Shown here piece after piece: positions 34,197 to 43,657 of a stretch of 64,000 nt of DNA. This DNA comes from Paenibacillus chitinolyticus NBRC 15660 (GTDB lineage Bacteria; Bacillota; Bacilli; Paenibacillales; NBRC-103111). The notes under the pieces were generated by a model, which worked only from the letters and a program-made list of their open reading frames with translations, had not been told where the DNA came from and ran no database searches. The stretch is taken from contig NZ_BBJT01000007.1 of NCBI RefSeq assembly GCF_000739915.1, positions 186,001 through 250,000 on the forward strand. The letters run 5' to 3'. Position 1 is the first letter of the stretch; every line of letters starts with the position of its first letter. The position numbers and the translations under genes are program-made.

Positions 34197-34213
34197 ATCG
34201 GAGGTGACCGATT

Positions 34214-35668
34214 GTGCAAGCAGCAAGAACACGGACAAAGGAACTGCGTCCTTCGCTCATGGTAACGGCTATTTGCCTAGGCGCTTTTATTTCGCATTTT
34301 ACGGCCGGGATCGTGAATGTCTCTCTGCCCCAATTCGCCGCTATCTTCGGCACTACGCTCGGCACGGCCCAGTGGATCACAACCGGATATCTGCTCGTTA
34401 TCGCCTCTTTGCTGCCCGTCATGGGCAAGCTGGGAGACCGCTGGGGCTTCCGTCTCATCCATAACCTCGGGTATATCCTGTTCGGCATCAGCTCGGTACT
34501 GGTGGCTTTCTCCCCCAACATCGGGGCGCTGCTCGGTTTCAGAATCGTGCAGGCTGTCGGCGCGGCCATGTTTCAGGCGACCAATATGGCCCTGATCACC
34601 CTTCACCTGCCCAAGCAAAACAGGGGGCGCGCGCTGGGCACGGTCAATACCGCCGTCGCTCTCGGCGCCATGAGCGGACCTATCGCCGGCGGAATGGTTG
34701 CGGAGTGGCTCAATTGGCACTGGCTGTTCCTGATCCACGTGCCCGTGGCGGCGCTCGCTACCCTGTTGGCCTTCCGCTTCATTCCGCCCGCTCCCGTTAT
34801 GGACAAGCAGCGATCGGCTCCTTTCGATACCATGGGGGGCTTGATGTTCATGGCGATCATCAGCTCTGTCATATGGACGATATCCGGCAGTTCCTCACGG
34901 GGATGGCTGTCTCCGGTAACGGCGGCCGTGCTGGCTTCGGCGGCGCTCCTGCTGGCCGTCTTCATGATATGGGAGCGGAGGCAGGCGAATCCTTTTATCC
35001 CCGTACGGGCTTTTCGGATTCCCGCGTTGTCCGCCGGCCTGATCATCAGCTGCGTGGCATTCGTGCTCGCCAACAGCTTCCTGGTGACTCTCCCGTTCTA
35101 CTTGTCCGGCGTATCCGGGATGTCCCCGTCAGCCGCCGGAGCAGTCATGACGGCCTATCCGATTCTGCTCGCCGTTACGGGTCCGTTCGCGGGTCATTTA
35201 TCGGACCGCTTCGGTTCGGGTTTGCTCGTCCTTCTCGGACTGCTTGCCATGGGCGGCGGTGCGGTTGTTTTCTCCCTCGGCCTCGGCGTGCTGCCTATGG
35301 CGGGATTGATTGCCCTTCTGGCGCTGGTCGGCCTGGGCATGGGCCTGATTACTTCGCCGAACAACAGCACCATTCTCCATCATGCACCGAAAGAACACGT
35401 AGGCGCTATAGGAGGAATGATCGCGCTAACCCGCAACTTGGGCATGGTCGTCGGAGCGGCTCTGGGGCTCGGGGTCGTCCAAGGTGCGGCTCCGTCCGCT
35501 TCTTCGGAACCGGACCGGCTTCTTGGCGCATTGAGTTCGGTTTTTGAAATCAATGTCTGGCTGTGCGCGGGCGCCATAGCTCTGCTGGGCCTCAGCTTTT
35601 ATCTGGAAAAGCGCCGACGTGTCCAGCTTGATCCGGTGCGGAGCGCTCAACCGGAAACGCACCCTTAG
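34214..35668 (+). CDS. MFS drug exporter, EmrB/QacA (DHA2, 14 TM) type
   Basis: The 484-residue protein begins at GTG 34214, with GGAGGTGA 5 bases upstream. It has about fourteen membrane helices and DHA2 motifs: LPQFAAIFGTTLGTAQWITTGYLL near residue 35, GKLGDRWGFRLIHNLGY (motif A) near 72, and GRALGTVNTAVALGAMSGPIAGGMVAEWLNWHWLFLIHVPV (motif C region) near 140. These are proton/drug antiporters for antibiotics, dyes or detergents. The MarR gene upstream with a shared operator indicates ligand-induced export. Confidence 0.9.
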   Translation: MQAARTRTKELRPSLMVTAICLGAFISHFTAGIVNVSLPQFAAIFGTTLGTAQWITTGYLLVIASLLPVMGKLGDRWGFRLIHNLGYILFGISSVLVAFSPNIGALLGFRIVQAVGAAMFQATNMALITLHLPKQNRGRALGTVNTAVALGAMSGPIAGGMVAEWLNWHWLFLIHVPVAALATLLAFRFIPPAPVMDKQRSAPFDTMGGLMFMAIISSVIWTISGSSSRGWLSPVTAAVLASAALLLAVFMIWERRQANPFIPVRAFRIPALSAGLIISCVAFVLANSFLVTLPFYLSGVSGMSPSAAGAVMTAYPILLAVTGPFAGHLSDRFGSGLLVLLGLLAMGGGAVVFSLGLGVLPMAGLIALLALVGLGMGLITSPNNSTILHHAPKEHVGAIGGMIALTRNLGMVVGAALGLGVVQGAAPSASSEPDRLLGALSSVFEINVWLCAGAIALLGLSFYLEKRRRVQLDPVRSAQPETHP

Positions 35669-35678
35669 AACCGGCTTT

Positions 35679-37202
35679 CTACCCGTTCTTCCGTCTGCGC
35701 TCCTCTGCCGTTTTTCCCCGTCTCCCGTTCACCGCCGCGCCCTCTCTGTATTCAGGCTCCCGGTCAAAGAGGAACCTTGCCGCCATTTGCCGGTATGCCG
35801 CCGCACGCTGGCGGCTGCCCCGCTGCTCCTCCTTCTCCGCCATCCAGGAGGCCAGGTCGGCAACCTCCATCTCCAGCCAATTCTTCTTCGCGACAAACCA
35901 CTCATCGTACAGACCCGGCAGCAAAGGGTCCGGCAGCCTGGCGAGCAGGCGGCCGGCCGGTTCATACCGGCGATTTTCGTCGATGGTACGGATTTCTTCA
36001 AGCTCCTTTAAAAAATCCAGCAAATCACAGCGCAGGAGACAAAGCAGTCTGACATATTCCCGATCGACGGAAACGATGGAAGACCCTCCTTCGAAACTTT
36101 GCAGCATATTTTTGAAATGATTCAGATAGACCTTGAGATTCCGCAGAGCCGCTTTGCCGGAAATTTGCGGGAACAGGGCATCGCACAGCTCCTCCCGCGT
36201 TGCAGTCGGATGGAAGATCATATACACCAGCAGACTCTTCGCATAGCGCCGATTCCACCCGTCCACCATTTCCCTTCCATTCAAAAAGACCCGGAAAGGC
36301 CCGAGCAAATCAATCTTAAGCACCTGGGCAAGCGCCGCCTGCTTTTCTCCTTCTTCCAGGAAAAGCTGAAGCGTATCCCGCAGTTCCCTGACCAGCGGCT
36401 CGTCGGCTAAAGGCCGGCTGTCTTTTCGATGCAAAAACTGTTCGATCCACAGCGCCGTCGTACCCGCCTGTTCCACGAAGGGCATATTCGCGGCACCGGG
36501 CACGATCAGGAAGGACGCGCTAGGCAGGACCCCGACCGCCAGCGAAGCCGCCGTTACATAGATAGGATCACACTCCCCCGCCAGAACGAGCGTACGGTGG
36601 GCGATGAACTTTAATTCCTTCCAGCCGTCTCCCTCCATAAAAAGCTCCATAAAGCCGACATACACATCCGGATTCATCCGCCGGTAAGCCTCCCTGACTA
36701 TCTGAAATGCGGATGTATGAACAGGGAGCGAAGTTTTAAAGGCAGCCAGTTCAGCCGCTAAAGCATCCACTCCCTCTTTTATTAGCCGTTTACGCTCCGT
36801 TATCTTTCTGCGGATAAGATCCGCCGGTATTTTAACAGGAAGTGAAATCAGCACAAGACGATCCACGCATTCCGGATAGGAACGGCAGAACTGGACCGCT
36901 GCGCTCGCCCCTATTCCGTGGCCTATAAGATGAGCAGACGCAATTTCAAGCGCTTTCAAAACTCTTCGCAAATCGGCGGTTATAAAATCCCAGTCTAGGC
37001 TGTTTTCCTTTAACTCCGTACTGAGCCCATGTCCCGGAAGGTCATAAAGCACAATGCGGTAATGTCCGGTGAAATAAGGAATCAGCTCGTTCCATATCGT
37101 CCGGTCCAAGCCAAGCCCGTGCAGGAAAACGAGGGTCTGGCCGTTTCCTTCTTCCGGCGGATATTCATGGTAATGAACGGTTACCCCGTCTTCAAAATGC
37201 AT
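35679..37202 (-). CDS. catalytically dead alpha/beta-hydrolase fused to winged-helix/BTAD regulator
   Basis: The 507-residue protein has two parts. Residues 1-260 are an alpha/beta-hydrolase fold with the oxyanion LHGLGLD (~27-33), but the nucleophile elbow reads G94-H-G-I-G98, with Gly96 in place of Ser. The usual GH-x-P His is replaced by Asn239 in GAANMPF; the acid D212 in GECDPI remains. Residues ~297-385 look like an OmpR/SARP-type winged helix (KIDLLGPFRVFLNGREM, REELCDALFP), followed by a BTAD-like helical region to ~470. The combination suggests a small-molecule sensor without hydrolysis joined to DNA binding. Its 3' end is 10 bases from the convergent exporter gene; no terminator is obvious. 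Targets are unknown. Confidence 0.8.
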   Translation of the reverse strand: MHFEDGVTVHYHEYPPEEGNGQTLVFLHGLGLDRTIWNELIPYFTGHYRIVLYDLPGHGLSTELKENSLDWDFITADLRRVLKALEIASAHLIGHGIGASAAVQFCRSYPECVDRLVLISLPVKIPADLIRRKITERKRLIKEGVDALAAELAAFKTSLPVHTSAFQIVREAYRRMNPDVYVGFMELFMEGDGWKELKFIAHRTLVLAGECDPIYVTAASLAVGVLPSASFLIVPGAANMPFVEQAGTTALWIEQFLHRKDSRPLADEPLVRELRDTLQLFLEEGEKQAALAQVLKIDLLGPFRVFLNGREMVDGWNRRYAKSLLVYMIFHPTATREELCDALFPQISGKAALRNLKVYLNHFKNMLQSFEGGSSIVSVDREYVRLLCLLRCDLLDFLKELEEIRTIDENRRYEPAGRLLARLPDPLLPGLYDEWFVAKKNWLEMEVADLASWMAEKEEQRGSRQRAAAYRQMAARFLFDREPEYREGAAVNGRRGKTAEERRRKNG

Positions 37203-37464
37203 CTGTATCTTACCCCCAAACGCGTGCCGCAGGTCTTTTTTCCTATTTTAAAGGCTGCGCATCCTTCCAGGCAACAGAATTTTCCGGTTTTTGTCGAATA
37301 TTTCCGGCTTTTTGTAACCTTGCTGTAACCCTCACTTTGTTACCATAAAGGAAGTTTTTGTGCCTTTATCCATGCTGTTTATGGGCCGAATCGTGTATTT
37401 CACGAGAATTATCAGGCGTTAAGCGCTGTAAATGCGAGCATTTCAACGAAAAAGGAAGACTGCG

Positions 37465-38919
37465 ATGAAAAAACATACCCGCCCCCAAAAAGGCAGCAAG
37501 CGCATTGGCTGGGTCCTACTTTTGTCGGTTTCCGTGCAGGTCTTATTGCCTACACAACCTCTTTTTGCCGCCAAAAGTGAAAAAGAAATCGTGCTGAGAA
37601 TAGACAGCAGTCTGGCCTCCATAGACCGGAAGCTTGTTTCCATCAGTCCGGAGGACGCCACAGCCGTGCCGTTTCTGGAACAGGACACGACTTTCGTGCC
37701 GCTCCGCTTCGTATCGGAAGCGCTGGGCGCCAAAGTGGAGTGGGAACAAGCGACACAGACGGTGACGATGGCCACCTACGACCGCCAGATCCTGTTCGCC
37801 GTAGGCAGCAGGCAAATAACCGTCAACGGGCAGGATCACGTGCTCTCCGTTCATTCCATTCTGCGGAACAACGTGACGTTCGTGCCGCTGCGCGGCATCG
37901 CCGAATCTCTCGGGAGCCATGTCGACTACGAAGACGGATTCATCCGCATTTCCGGCCAACAGACGTCTTCGTCAAGCTCCGGTACGGCCCCGGAAGCTCC
38001 CATCGAGAAGAATACCGCGTTGAAGGAGGGCATGTCTTACCGGGTTTATCAACATGCCAACTTCCTGGACGGATTCGCTACACGGCAGGAAGCCGTCTCC
38101 TTTGCGAAGCAGTATGCGAACTCAACCGTCAAGAACCGCAAGGATGAGGTCGTATGGGACAGTTTCCCTCCTTACCGGGTTTACCAGAGCGAAAAGTTTC
38201 TGGCCTATTATGACAGTTATACCGATGCGGTCAGCCACGCCAAGAAATATGCAAACAGCTTCGTTACCTACAAAACGGCCGCGAAGCCCGTCTGGACATT
38301 CGGCGGTCCTTCCAAGCAGCCCGTCTATATCAACGTCCCGCTTATCCGTCAACTTCCGGAGCTGCCCCGCGGCTGCGAAGTGACGGCGCTCGCTTCGCTG
38401 CTCCAGTTCGCCGGGGTGCCGGTCGACAAAATGACGCTGGCGGCTGAAATCCGCAAGGACCCGACTCCCTACAGCGAGAAAAACGGCGTCATTTCCTTCG
38501 GAAGCCCGCACCGTGGATTCGTCGGTGATATGTATTCGTTTAACAATCCCGGCTTCGGGGTTTATCACGGTCCTGTGTTCGAGCTCGCGGAACGCTACTT
38601 GCCCGAGCGGGTTGTCGACCTTACCGGCACGGAGTTCGAAGATGTTTTGCATTTCGTGGGAACGGGCACTCCGGTATGGATCATTTCCAACGTAACGTTC
38701 CGTAAGCTGGAACCTTATCACTTCCAGACGTGGATGACTCCGGACGGGCCGATCTGGCTGACAAAGAAGGAACATTCCGTCGTTATAGTCGGATACGATG
38801 AAGATTACGTCTACATCCGCGACCCGCATAACAAAACAGGCCGCGTGGCCAAGCAGCCTTTTAAAGAGGCTTGGGAACAAATGGGCCGGCAGGCCATCAG
38901 CCTGCTCCCCGAAGTCTGA
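37465..38919 (+). CDS. secreted C39-like peptidase with stalk domain and tandem repeats
   Basis: From ATG 37465 (AAAGGAAGAC upstream) the protein has 484 residues. A signal peptide (WVLLLSVSVQVLLPTQPLFA) is followed by a copper-amine-oxidase-like stalk domain (TFVPLRFVSEALG, TFVPLRGIAESLG; ~45-165) and a Ser-rich linker. Two ~43-residue repeats come next (YRVYQHANFLDGF... at ~192 and YRVYQSEKFLAYY... at ~238). The C-terminal C39_2 cysteine-peptidase-like domain has catalytic Cys304 in LPRGCEVTAL, His in KKEHSVVIVGYD and Asp in YIRDPHN. Such proteins are probably cell-wall-linked hydrolases. The M14 carboxypeptidase gene follows after 47 bases on the same strand. Confidence 0.82.
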   Translation: MKKHTRPQKGSKRIGWVLLLSVSVQVLLPTQPLFAAKSEKEIVLRIDSSLASIDRKLVSISPEDATAVPFLEQDTTFVPLRFVSEALGAKVEWEQATQTVTMATYDRQILFAVGSRQITVNGQDHVLSVHSILRNNVTFVPLRGIAESLGSHVDYEDGFIRISGQQTSSSSSGTAPEAPIEKNTALKEGMSYRVYQHANFLDGFATRQEAVSFAKQYANSTVKNRKDEVVWDSFPPYRVYQSEKFLAYYDSYTDAVSHAKKYANSFVTYKTAAKPVWTFGGPSKQPVYINVPLIRQLPELPRGCEVTALASLLQFAGVPVDKMTLAAEIRKDPTPYSEKNGVISFGSPHRGFVGDMYSFNNPGFGVYHGPVFELAERYLPERVVDLTGTEFEDVLHFVGTGTPVWIISNVTFRKLEPYHFQTWMTPDGPIWLTKKEHSVVIVGYDEDYVYIRDPHNKTGRVAKQPFKEAWEQMGRQAISLLPEV

Positions 38920-38966
38920 TCTTTGCTTTTTACCACCAGAATCTATCCAAAGGGAAGTGCCGTGCC

Positions 38967-40367
38967 ATGCCTAACAAAATACGGGGAATGCTGCTTGTTG
39001 TCTTTGCCCTTGTTCCGTTCCTATTCGCAGCAGCCGCCCATGCGGCGGAAACGACGGATATCGTGAACCCCATCCAGACGTATACCTATGAACAAATGAC
39101 AGAAGATATCCGGCAGCTTGCCAAGTCTTATCCCGAACTTATCGAATATAAATCCATCGGCAAAACGCGCTACGGACGCGAGATCTGGGCCGTCCGGCTT
39201 GGAACGGGCGACGCGAAGGTGCTGGTCAACGCTTCGCATCATGCCAGGGAATGGATGACCACCAACCTGGTCATGAACATGATCGACCAATACGCCCAGC
39301 TTTACGTCCGCAATGGGGCCATGAACGGCCGGGCTCTTCAATCCGTTCTGAACAACACGTCCATCTGGTTCGTACCCATGGTCAACCCCGACGGCGTCAC
39401 GCTCCAGCAGAAGGGCTTATCCGCTTTTCCAAGCGAAGCCCGGGCAGGCCTTCTCGCCATGAATGAGAAGAGCTCCGATTTCTCGCGGTGGAAGGCGAAT
39501 GTGGAAGGCATTGACCTGAACCGCCAATATCCGGCGGAATGGAAATCCATCCGCAACGATTCCGGCCGGCCGTACTATAAGAACTTCAAAGGGGACGAGC
39601 CGCTCCAGACCGCGGAAACGAAGGCTATGGTCGCCTTCACCAAAGAAGTCGATCCGGATATGGAGCTGTCTTACCACTCCTCCGGAAGCATCCTGTACTG
39701 GAATTTCCATACCCTGGACAAAAATCTGGAAAGGGACCGTAAAATCATGGCCCAGGTCGCCGCCATGACCGGGTATACACCCGTAAAACCGGAGTCCAAC
39801 CCGTCAGGCGGAGGTTTTACCGACTGGTTTATCCAATCCCTCGGCCGTCCCGGATTGACGCCTGAAATCGGCAGATATGCCGGGGAAGGAAGCCTGCCCC
39901 TGTCGGAATTCCCGCGCATTTGGATCGAAAACAGGGATTTGGGCTTGTTTGCCGCCCAGCAAGGATTCGAGCTTTGGAAAGAGCGGATTCCCGTCGAGTA
40001 CAAAAGCTTCGATCTTATTCTGACGGAGCCCCTACCCCTTTATTCGGAGGCGGACAGCCGGAACAAAACCGGCGCTTCCCTGACGGCACAGCCGTTAAAA
40101 GCGGACGCGCGTCTCGGCAATTGGTTCCGCGTCGATACCTGGCTCGGCAAATCGTGGATTCATGTGAACAAGCCCCTGCTGGGGAAGATCGAAGTCAAAG
40201 AATCGAAGGTCGAATTGACCGGCAAAACCCTCATGTACCGCGAGCCCCGTCTATCTTCCGGCATTCTGTCGGAGCTTTCCCCACAGACGGTAACGGCTTT
40301 TGAGCAGATGGAGGACTGGTACCACATCCGTACCTGGTTAGGGGATGCCTGGATTCAGGTCAAATAG
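38967..40367 (+). CDS. secreted zinc carboxypeptidase, M14 family
   Basis: From ATG 38967 the protein has 466 residues with a signal peptide ending in AHAAE. The catalytic domain shows HHAREW (His92-x-x-Glu95), the distal zinc His in ELSYHSSGSILYW near 240, and the general base Glu in LTPEIGRY near 315. After ~370 there are two short SH3-like repeats (KADARLGNWFRVDTWLGKSWIHVN and ETVTAFEQMEDWYHIRTWLGDAWIQV), which in gamma-D-Glu-mDAP peptidases bind wall peptides. It may therefore trim peptidoglycan stem peptides, like YqgT/MpaA relatives. It likely shares a transcript with the peptidase upstream and ends at a terminator. Confidence 0.86.
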   Translation: MPNKIRGMLLVVFALVPFLFAAAAHAAETTDIVNPIQTYTYEQMTEDIRQLAKSYPELIEYKSIGKTRYGREIWAVRLGTGDAKVLVNASHHAREWMTTNLVMNMIDQYAQLYVRNGAMNGRALQSVLNNTSIWFVPMVNPDGVTLQQKGLSAFPSEARAGLLAMNEKSSDFSRWKANVEGIDLNRQYPAEWKSIRNDSGRPYYKNFKGDEPLQTAETKAMVAFTKEVDPDMELSYHSSGSILYWNFHTLDKNLERDRKIMAQVAAMTGYTPVKPESNPSGGGFTDWFIQSLGRPGLTPEIGRYAGEGSLPLSEFPRIWIENRDLGLFAAQQGFELWKERIPVEYKSFDLILTEPLPLYSEADSRNKTGASLTAQPLKADARLGNWFRVDTWLGKSWIHVNKPLLGKIEVKESKVELTGKTLMYREPRLSSGILSELSPQTVTAFEQMEDWYHIRTWLGDAWIQVK

Positions 40368-40401
40368 AGGCCGGAGAGATTGAACAGGAAAAAAACGCAG
40401 C

Positions 40402-40432
40402 AAGGAGCCGCTGACAGCGGCTCCTTTTTTGC
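40402..40432 (+). terminator. terminator after the peptidase genes
   Basis: AAGGAGCCGCTG pairs with CAGCGGCTCCTT around a two-base core, followed by TTTTTT; it separates convergent genes. Confidence 0.92.
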
Positions 40433-40434
40433 GG

Positions 40435-40998
40435 TTATTCTGCGCCATCCCCGTTATTTTTCTGCGAGGCCAGGGCGGTTAGAAGTTGTTTGACTTCGGT
40501 CAGCTCGTTTTCAATCCGGTGCAGGCGACTCTGCATGGCGTCGATCTCCTGCTCCGCTTTATAATTGATGGCAAAATCAATTACGGATTCATGCTTGTCT
40601 CTTGCGGCCTGCCGGTTCTGACTCATCATAATGACCGGGGCTTGAAAAGCGGCAATGAAGGATAAGCATAAATTCAGTAAAATATACGGAGCCTGGTCAA
40701 AATGCAAAGGCGTAAACGGAAGCGTGTTCCAGGTAATCCAAACCGCCAGAAATAGAGCGAAATAAATGATAAATTTCCAGCTGCCGCCGAAGAACGCGAG
40801 CCGGTCCGCAATGCGGTCCGACCATCTCGTCTTTTTGACATACTCCTCGTCCAAATGAGAAAGTATGCTTTTCTCGTAATGATCCACCAGCCGATCGATC
40901 CGTTTGGTGCTTTCCTGGTTAAGTTCGATATCGAACCCTTGAATTTTCGAAGCGTCTTCAGGCTCTTTTTTCCATTGAAAATAAGGCTTCTTCTCCAT
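40435..40998 (-). CDS. DUF1003 membrane protein
   Basis: The 187-residue protein has DUF1003 layout: a charged N-terminus, two membrane helices (WKFIIYFALFLAVWITW near 97-113 and YILLNLCLSFIAAFQAPVIMMSQNRQAARD near 128-157) and a C-terminal coiled coil (QEIDAMQSRLHRIENELTEVKQLLTAL). The SQNRQAARD motif after the second helix is the family's best conserved segment. Function is unknown; members are small inner-membrane proteins. Its 3' end abuts the terminator of the convergent gene. Confidence 0.83.
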   Translation of the reverse strand: MEKKPYFQWKKEPEDASKIQGFDIELNQESTKRIDRLVDHYEKSILSHLDEEYVKKTRWSDRIADRLAFFGGSWKFIIYFALFLAVWITWNTLPFTPLHFDQAPYILLNLCLSFIAAFQAPVIMMSQNRQAARDKHESVIDFAINYKAEQEIDAMQSRLHRIENELTEVKQLLTALASQKNNGDGAE

Positions 40999-41040
40999 GC
41001 CGTCAACCTCCTCGCGAATACGAGGAAGTCACATGAAAAC

Positions 41041-41196
41041 CTATGTTTGGGAAGAGTTGAATACCCGAGGCAGCCAAATCTTCATCGCACGAGGTCTGGA
41101 CATGACTTCCTCCATGCTACTATCCGGATCCGGTTCTACCGACTTCCGACTGCCCATAAAGATGTTCAACTCCTTTTCCAAATGTTTCCACACCAT
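41041..41196 (-). CDS. hypothetical small protein, 51 residues
   Basis: AGGAG lies 7 bases before ATG 41196 and opens a 51-codon frame (MVWKHLEKELNIFMGSRK...) rich in charged residues, ending at TAG 41041. It stands between the DUF1003 gene and the luciferase-like gene on the same strand. No family is recognised, and a chance frame is possible; the ribosome-binding site and charge-rich composition are the only support. Confidence 0.35.
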   Translation of the reverse strand: MVWKHLEKELNIFMGSRKSVEPDPDSSMEEVMSRPRAMKIWLPRVFNSSQT

Positions 41197-41328
41197 TATC
41201 ATACTCCTGCTTGGCTCCCCTGTATATAGGCGTTCGCCCCTGCGGCGTATGGTCAGGCGAGAAGTGCCCGGCAAAGGCGAATGCAGCCTAAGCATTCTTC
41301 CTGCACTAACCTACAGCGGTGCGGCCGA

Positions 41329-42390
41329 CTAAGCTCTATCTGCGCCTTCCGCTTCCCATGCGGCAACTTCCTCGCGTACCCGCGGCGCCACTTCGGTCCC
41401 CAGCAGCTCGATGGCTCGCATGACTTCGTCATGAGGCATCGAGCCGACCGGCACGTGCAGTAGAAACCGGGTAATGCCGACGTTCTTGCGGAGATGAACG
41501 ATCTTGCGTGCGACCGTTTCCGGGTCGCCAACGTACAAGGCTCCGTTAAAGCTCCGCGCGGAATCAAAGCTGGAACGGTCGTAACGCCCCCAGCCCCGCT
41601 CCCGCCCCAGCACGTTCATGACGGCCTGGGTAGAAGGGAAAAACTTGTCGGCCGCAAGCTCCGTAGTCTCGGCGATGAAGCCGTGCGAATGCGAGGCGAC
41701 CGTCAGCTTCGAGGCGTCGTGCCCTGCGTGGGCGGCCGCTTTCTTGTACAGCTGCACGAGCGGCGCGAACTGCAACGGGCTGCCCCCGATAATGGCCAGC
41801 ACAAGAGGCAGACCGAGCAGGCCCGCGCGGACTACGGACTCCTGGTTGCCTCCGCTGCCGATCCAGACCGGCAGCGGATTCTGAACCGGACGCGGATACA
41901 CGCCCAAGTTGTCGATAGCGGGCCGGTGGCCGCCCTGCCAGGTCACTTGCTCGGACGCCCGGATCTTGAGAAGCAGTTCCAGCTTCTCGTCGAACAGCTC
42001 GTCGTAATGGTCCAAATCGTAGCCGAACAGCGGGAACGATTCGATAAAAGAACCCCGGCCCGCCATGATTTCCGCACGGCCGCCTGAGATTCCGTCCAGC
42101 GTGGCGAAATCCTGAAACACGCGCACGGGGTCCGCCGAAGAGAGCACCGTGACCGCGCTGGTCAGCCGGATACGGCTCGTCTGCGGCGCGGCCGCGGCGA
42201 GTACGATTGCGGGAGAAGACGCCGCATAATCCTTTCGGTGATGTTCCCCTACCCCGTACACGTCCAAGCCCACCCGATCGGCGAGTACGATCTCTTCCAC
42301 AACCTCACGCAGCCTTTGCGCGTGGCTGATCACCTCGCCGGTATGAACGTCCGGCGTCGTTTCCACAAATGTGCTTATCCCTATCTCCAT
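41329..42390 (-). CDS. LLM-class flavin-dependent oxidoreductase (luciferase-like)
   Basis: From ATG 42390, with AGGAGG 8 bases upstream, the protein has 353 residues forming a bacterial-luciferase-like TIM barrel: [46 protein letters not shown] (near 45-75), [22 protein letters not shown] (near 98-118) and [14 protein letters not shown] (near 190). Members use reduced FMN for oxygenation of alkanes, sulfonates or other small molecules. No flavin reductase or sulfonate genes are nearby, so the substrate is open. Confidence 0.87.
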   Translation of the reverse strand: MEIGISTFVETTPDVHTGEVISHAQRLREVVEEIVLADRVGLDVYGVGEHHRKDYAASSPAIVLAAAAPQTSRIRLTSAVTVLSSADPVRVFQDFATLDGISGGRAEIMAGRGSFIESFPLFGYDLDHYDELFDEKLELLLKIRASEQVTWQGGHRPAIDNLGVYPRPVQNPLPVWIGSGGNQESVVRAGLLGLPLVLAIIGGSPLQFAPLVQLYKKAAAHAGHDASKLTVASHSHGFIAETTELAADKFFPSTQAVMNVLGRERGWGRYDRSSFDSARSFNGALYVGDPETVARKIVHLRKNVGITRFLLHVPVGSMPHDEVMRAIELLGTEVAPRVREEVAAWEAEGADRA

Positions 42391-42496
42391 TTTGCAGCCC
42401 TCCTGATTCAAATAATTTGTCTTCTCGCGGCTTTCAAAGCATACAGGTCCGAATCGACCGTTGTATCGTTTATGAAGTTGGCTTTGGCGGCTGGAG

Positions 42497-43003
42497 TTAA
42501 GCCTGTTTATAAACCTCGGCCATGAGTACTTTTTTGTACGGCTGGAATTCTTCCTCGCTCATAGGCTCCGGATAACTCATAATTTGCAGAGCAAGCTCCG
42601 GCTGCCCTTCCCTGAGAGGCGGCTGGAAATAGTCGAAGGCGTTCAAATGAAAGCCGAGGCGTTCGTAAAATTCGATTCTCCGTTTGGAATCGGTGTCGTT
42701 CGCGGGCTCTACCTCCAGGATGACGGGAGTTGAAGAACCGCTCGTATAAGCCGCCATCAGCTTTTTGCCTATTCCTCCGCCCCGCTGTTCCGGATTGACC
42801 GCGATATGTTCCACGAAACGAAACGCTTCGAATTCCCAGACGCCCATAAAAGCCAGGATTTCCCCGCTCTCGTTCCGGCTCACGTTAAGCCGGTAAGCGG
42901 GATGAGCGAGCAGCGCCCGCTGCCCCTCACAAGTCCTTATTTCCGTATCGGGAAAAGAGGCCTCCATTAATTCAAATACTTCATCAAACTGAACCTTGTT
43001 CAT
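42497..43003 (-). CDS. GNAT-family N-acetyltransferase
   Basis: The 168-residue protein has the GNAT fold with the acetyl-CoA loop [18 protein letters not shown] (motif A, R/Q-x-x-G-x-G/A) near 70-88, preceded by [22 protein letters not shown] and followed by [24 protein letters not shown]. Acceptor unknown. GGAAGGG precedes ATG 43003. It lies 107 bases upstream of the luciferase-like gene on the same strand. Confidence 0.87.
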   Translation of the reverse strand: MNKVQFDEVFELMEASFPDTEIRTCEGQRALLAHPAYRLNVSRNESGEILAFMGVWEFEAFRFVEHIAVNPEQRGGGIGKKLMAAYTSGSSTPVILEVEPANDTDSKRRIEFYERLGFHLNAFDYFQPPLREGQPELALQIMSYPEPMSEEEFQPYKKVLMAEVYKQA

Positions 43004-43106
43004 AAAAACCCTTCCTTTCGATATGTCCTTTATATCTTAAAATTAAGATTCTTTCTATAGTTACCGAGCCTCGCTTGTCCCAACGGAGACCTGCCCATAC
43101 GGCCAT

Positions 43107-43138
43107 GCAAAAATAAAGCCCTCCAAGTCAGAGGGCTT
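43107..43138 (-). terminator. terminator of the PhnA-like gene
   Basis: Minus-strand GCCCTC and GAGGGC flank a short loop and are followed by TTTATTTTT, 35 bases beyond the PhnA stop. Confidence 0.82.
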
Positions 43139-43171
43139 CCTGATACAGGCTCGTTTTTATTCTATCCCGCA

Positions 43172-43513
43172 TTAAATTTTCTTAACGAACTCCGATTTTA
43201 ATTTCATGGCTCCAAAGCCGTCGATTTTACAATCGATATCATGGTCTCCGTCAACGAGACGGATGTTTTTTACCTTGGTGCCTATTTTCAGAACAGAAGA
43301 GCTTCCTTTAACTTTCAAATCTTTGATGACGGATACGGAATCGCCATCCTTTAAGATGTTGCCGTTGGCGTCTTTGACGACCTTTTCTTCTTCCCCGTTC
43401 CCGGGTTCGGCATCTACATTCCATTCATGGGCACATTCCGGGCAAACCAGAAGATTCCCATCCTCATAGGTATATTCGGAATTGCAGGCAGGGCAGTTTG
43501 GCAGATTCGACAT
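43172..43513 (-). CDS. PhnA-domain zinc-ribbon protein (alkylphosphonate utilisation operon protein type)
   Basis: The 113-residue protein has an N-terminal zinc ribbon ([11 protein letters not shown]...[10 protein letters not shown]) and the conserved C-terminal PhnA domain ([68 protein letters not shown] region). Despite its name the family is not phosphonoacetate hydrolase and its role is unsettled. The start ATG 43513 follows GGAGAA at ten bases. It is transcribed alone with its own terminator. Confidence 0.88.
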   Translation of the reverse strand: MSNLPNCPACNSEYTYEDGNLLVCPECAHEWNVDAEPGNGEEEKVVKDANGNILKDGDSVSVIKDLKVKGSSSVLKIGTKVKNIRLVDGDHDIDCKIDGFGAMKLKSEFVKKI

Positions 43514-43657
43514 AAGTTCGTGTTCTCCATTCGCTGGTCGGTACCTTCTTTCCTTATATTCTGCCACACTCTCATCGTCCTGACAAACATTCCGCGGTTC
43601 GCCCGCCTAAAAGTCATTCAACGTGGAGCCGGGAGCCGCTAATTTTCGGTTTCGCTC

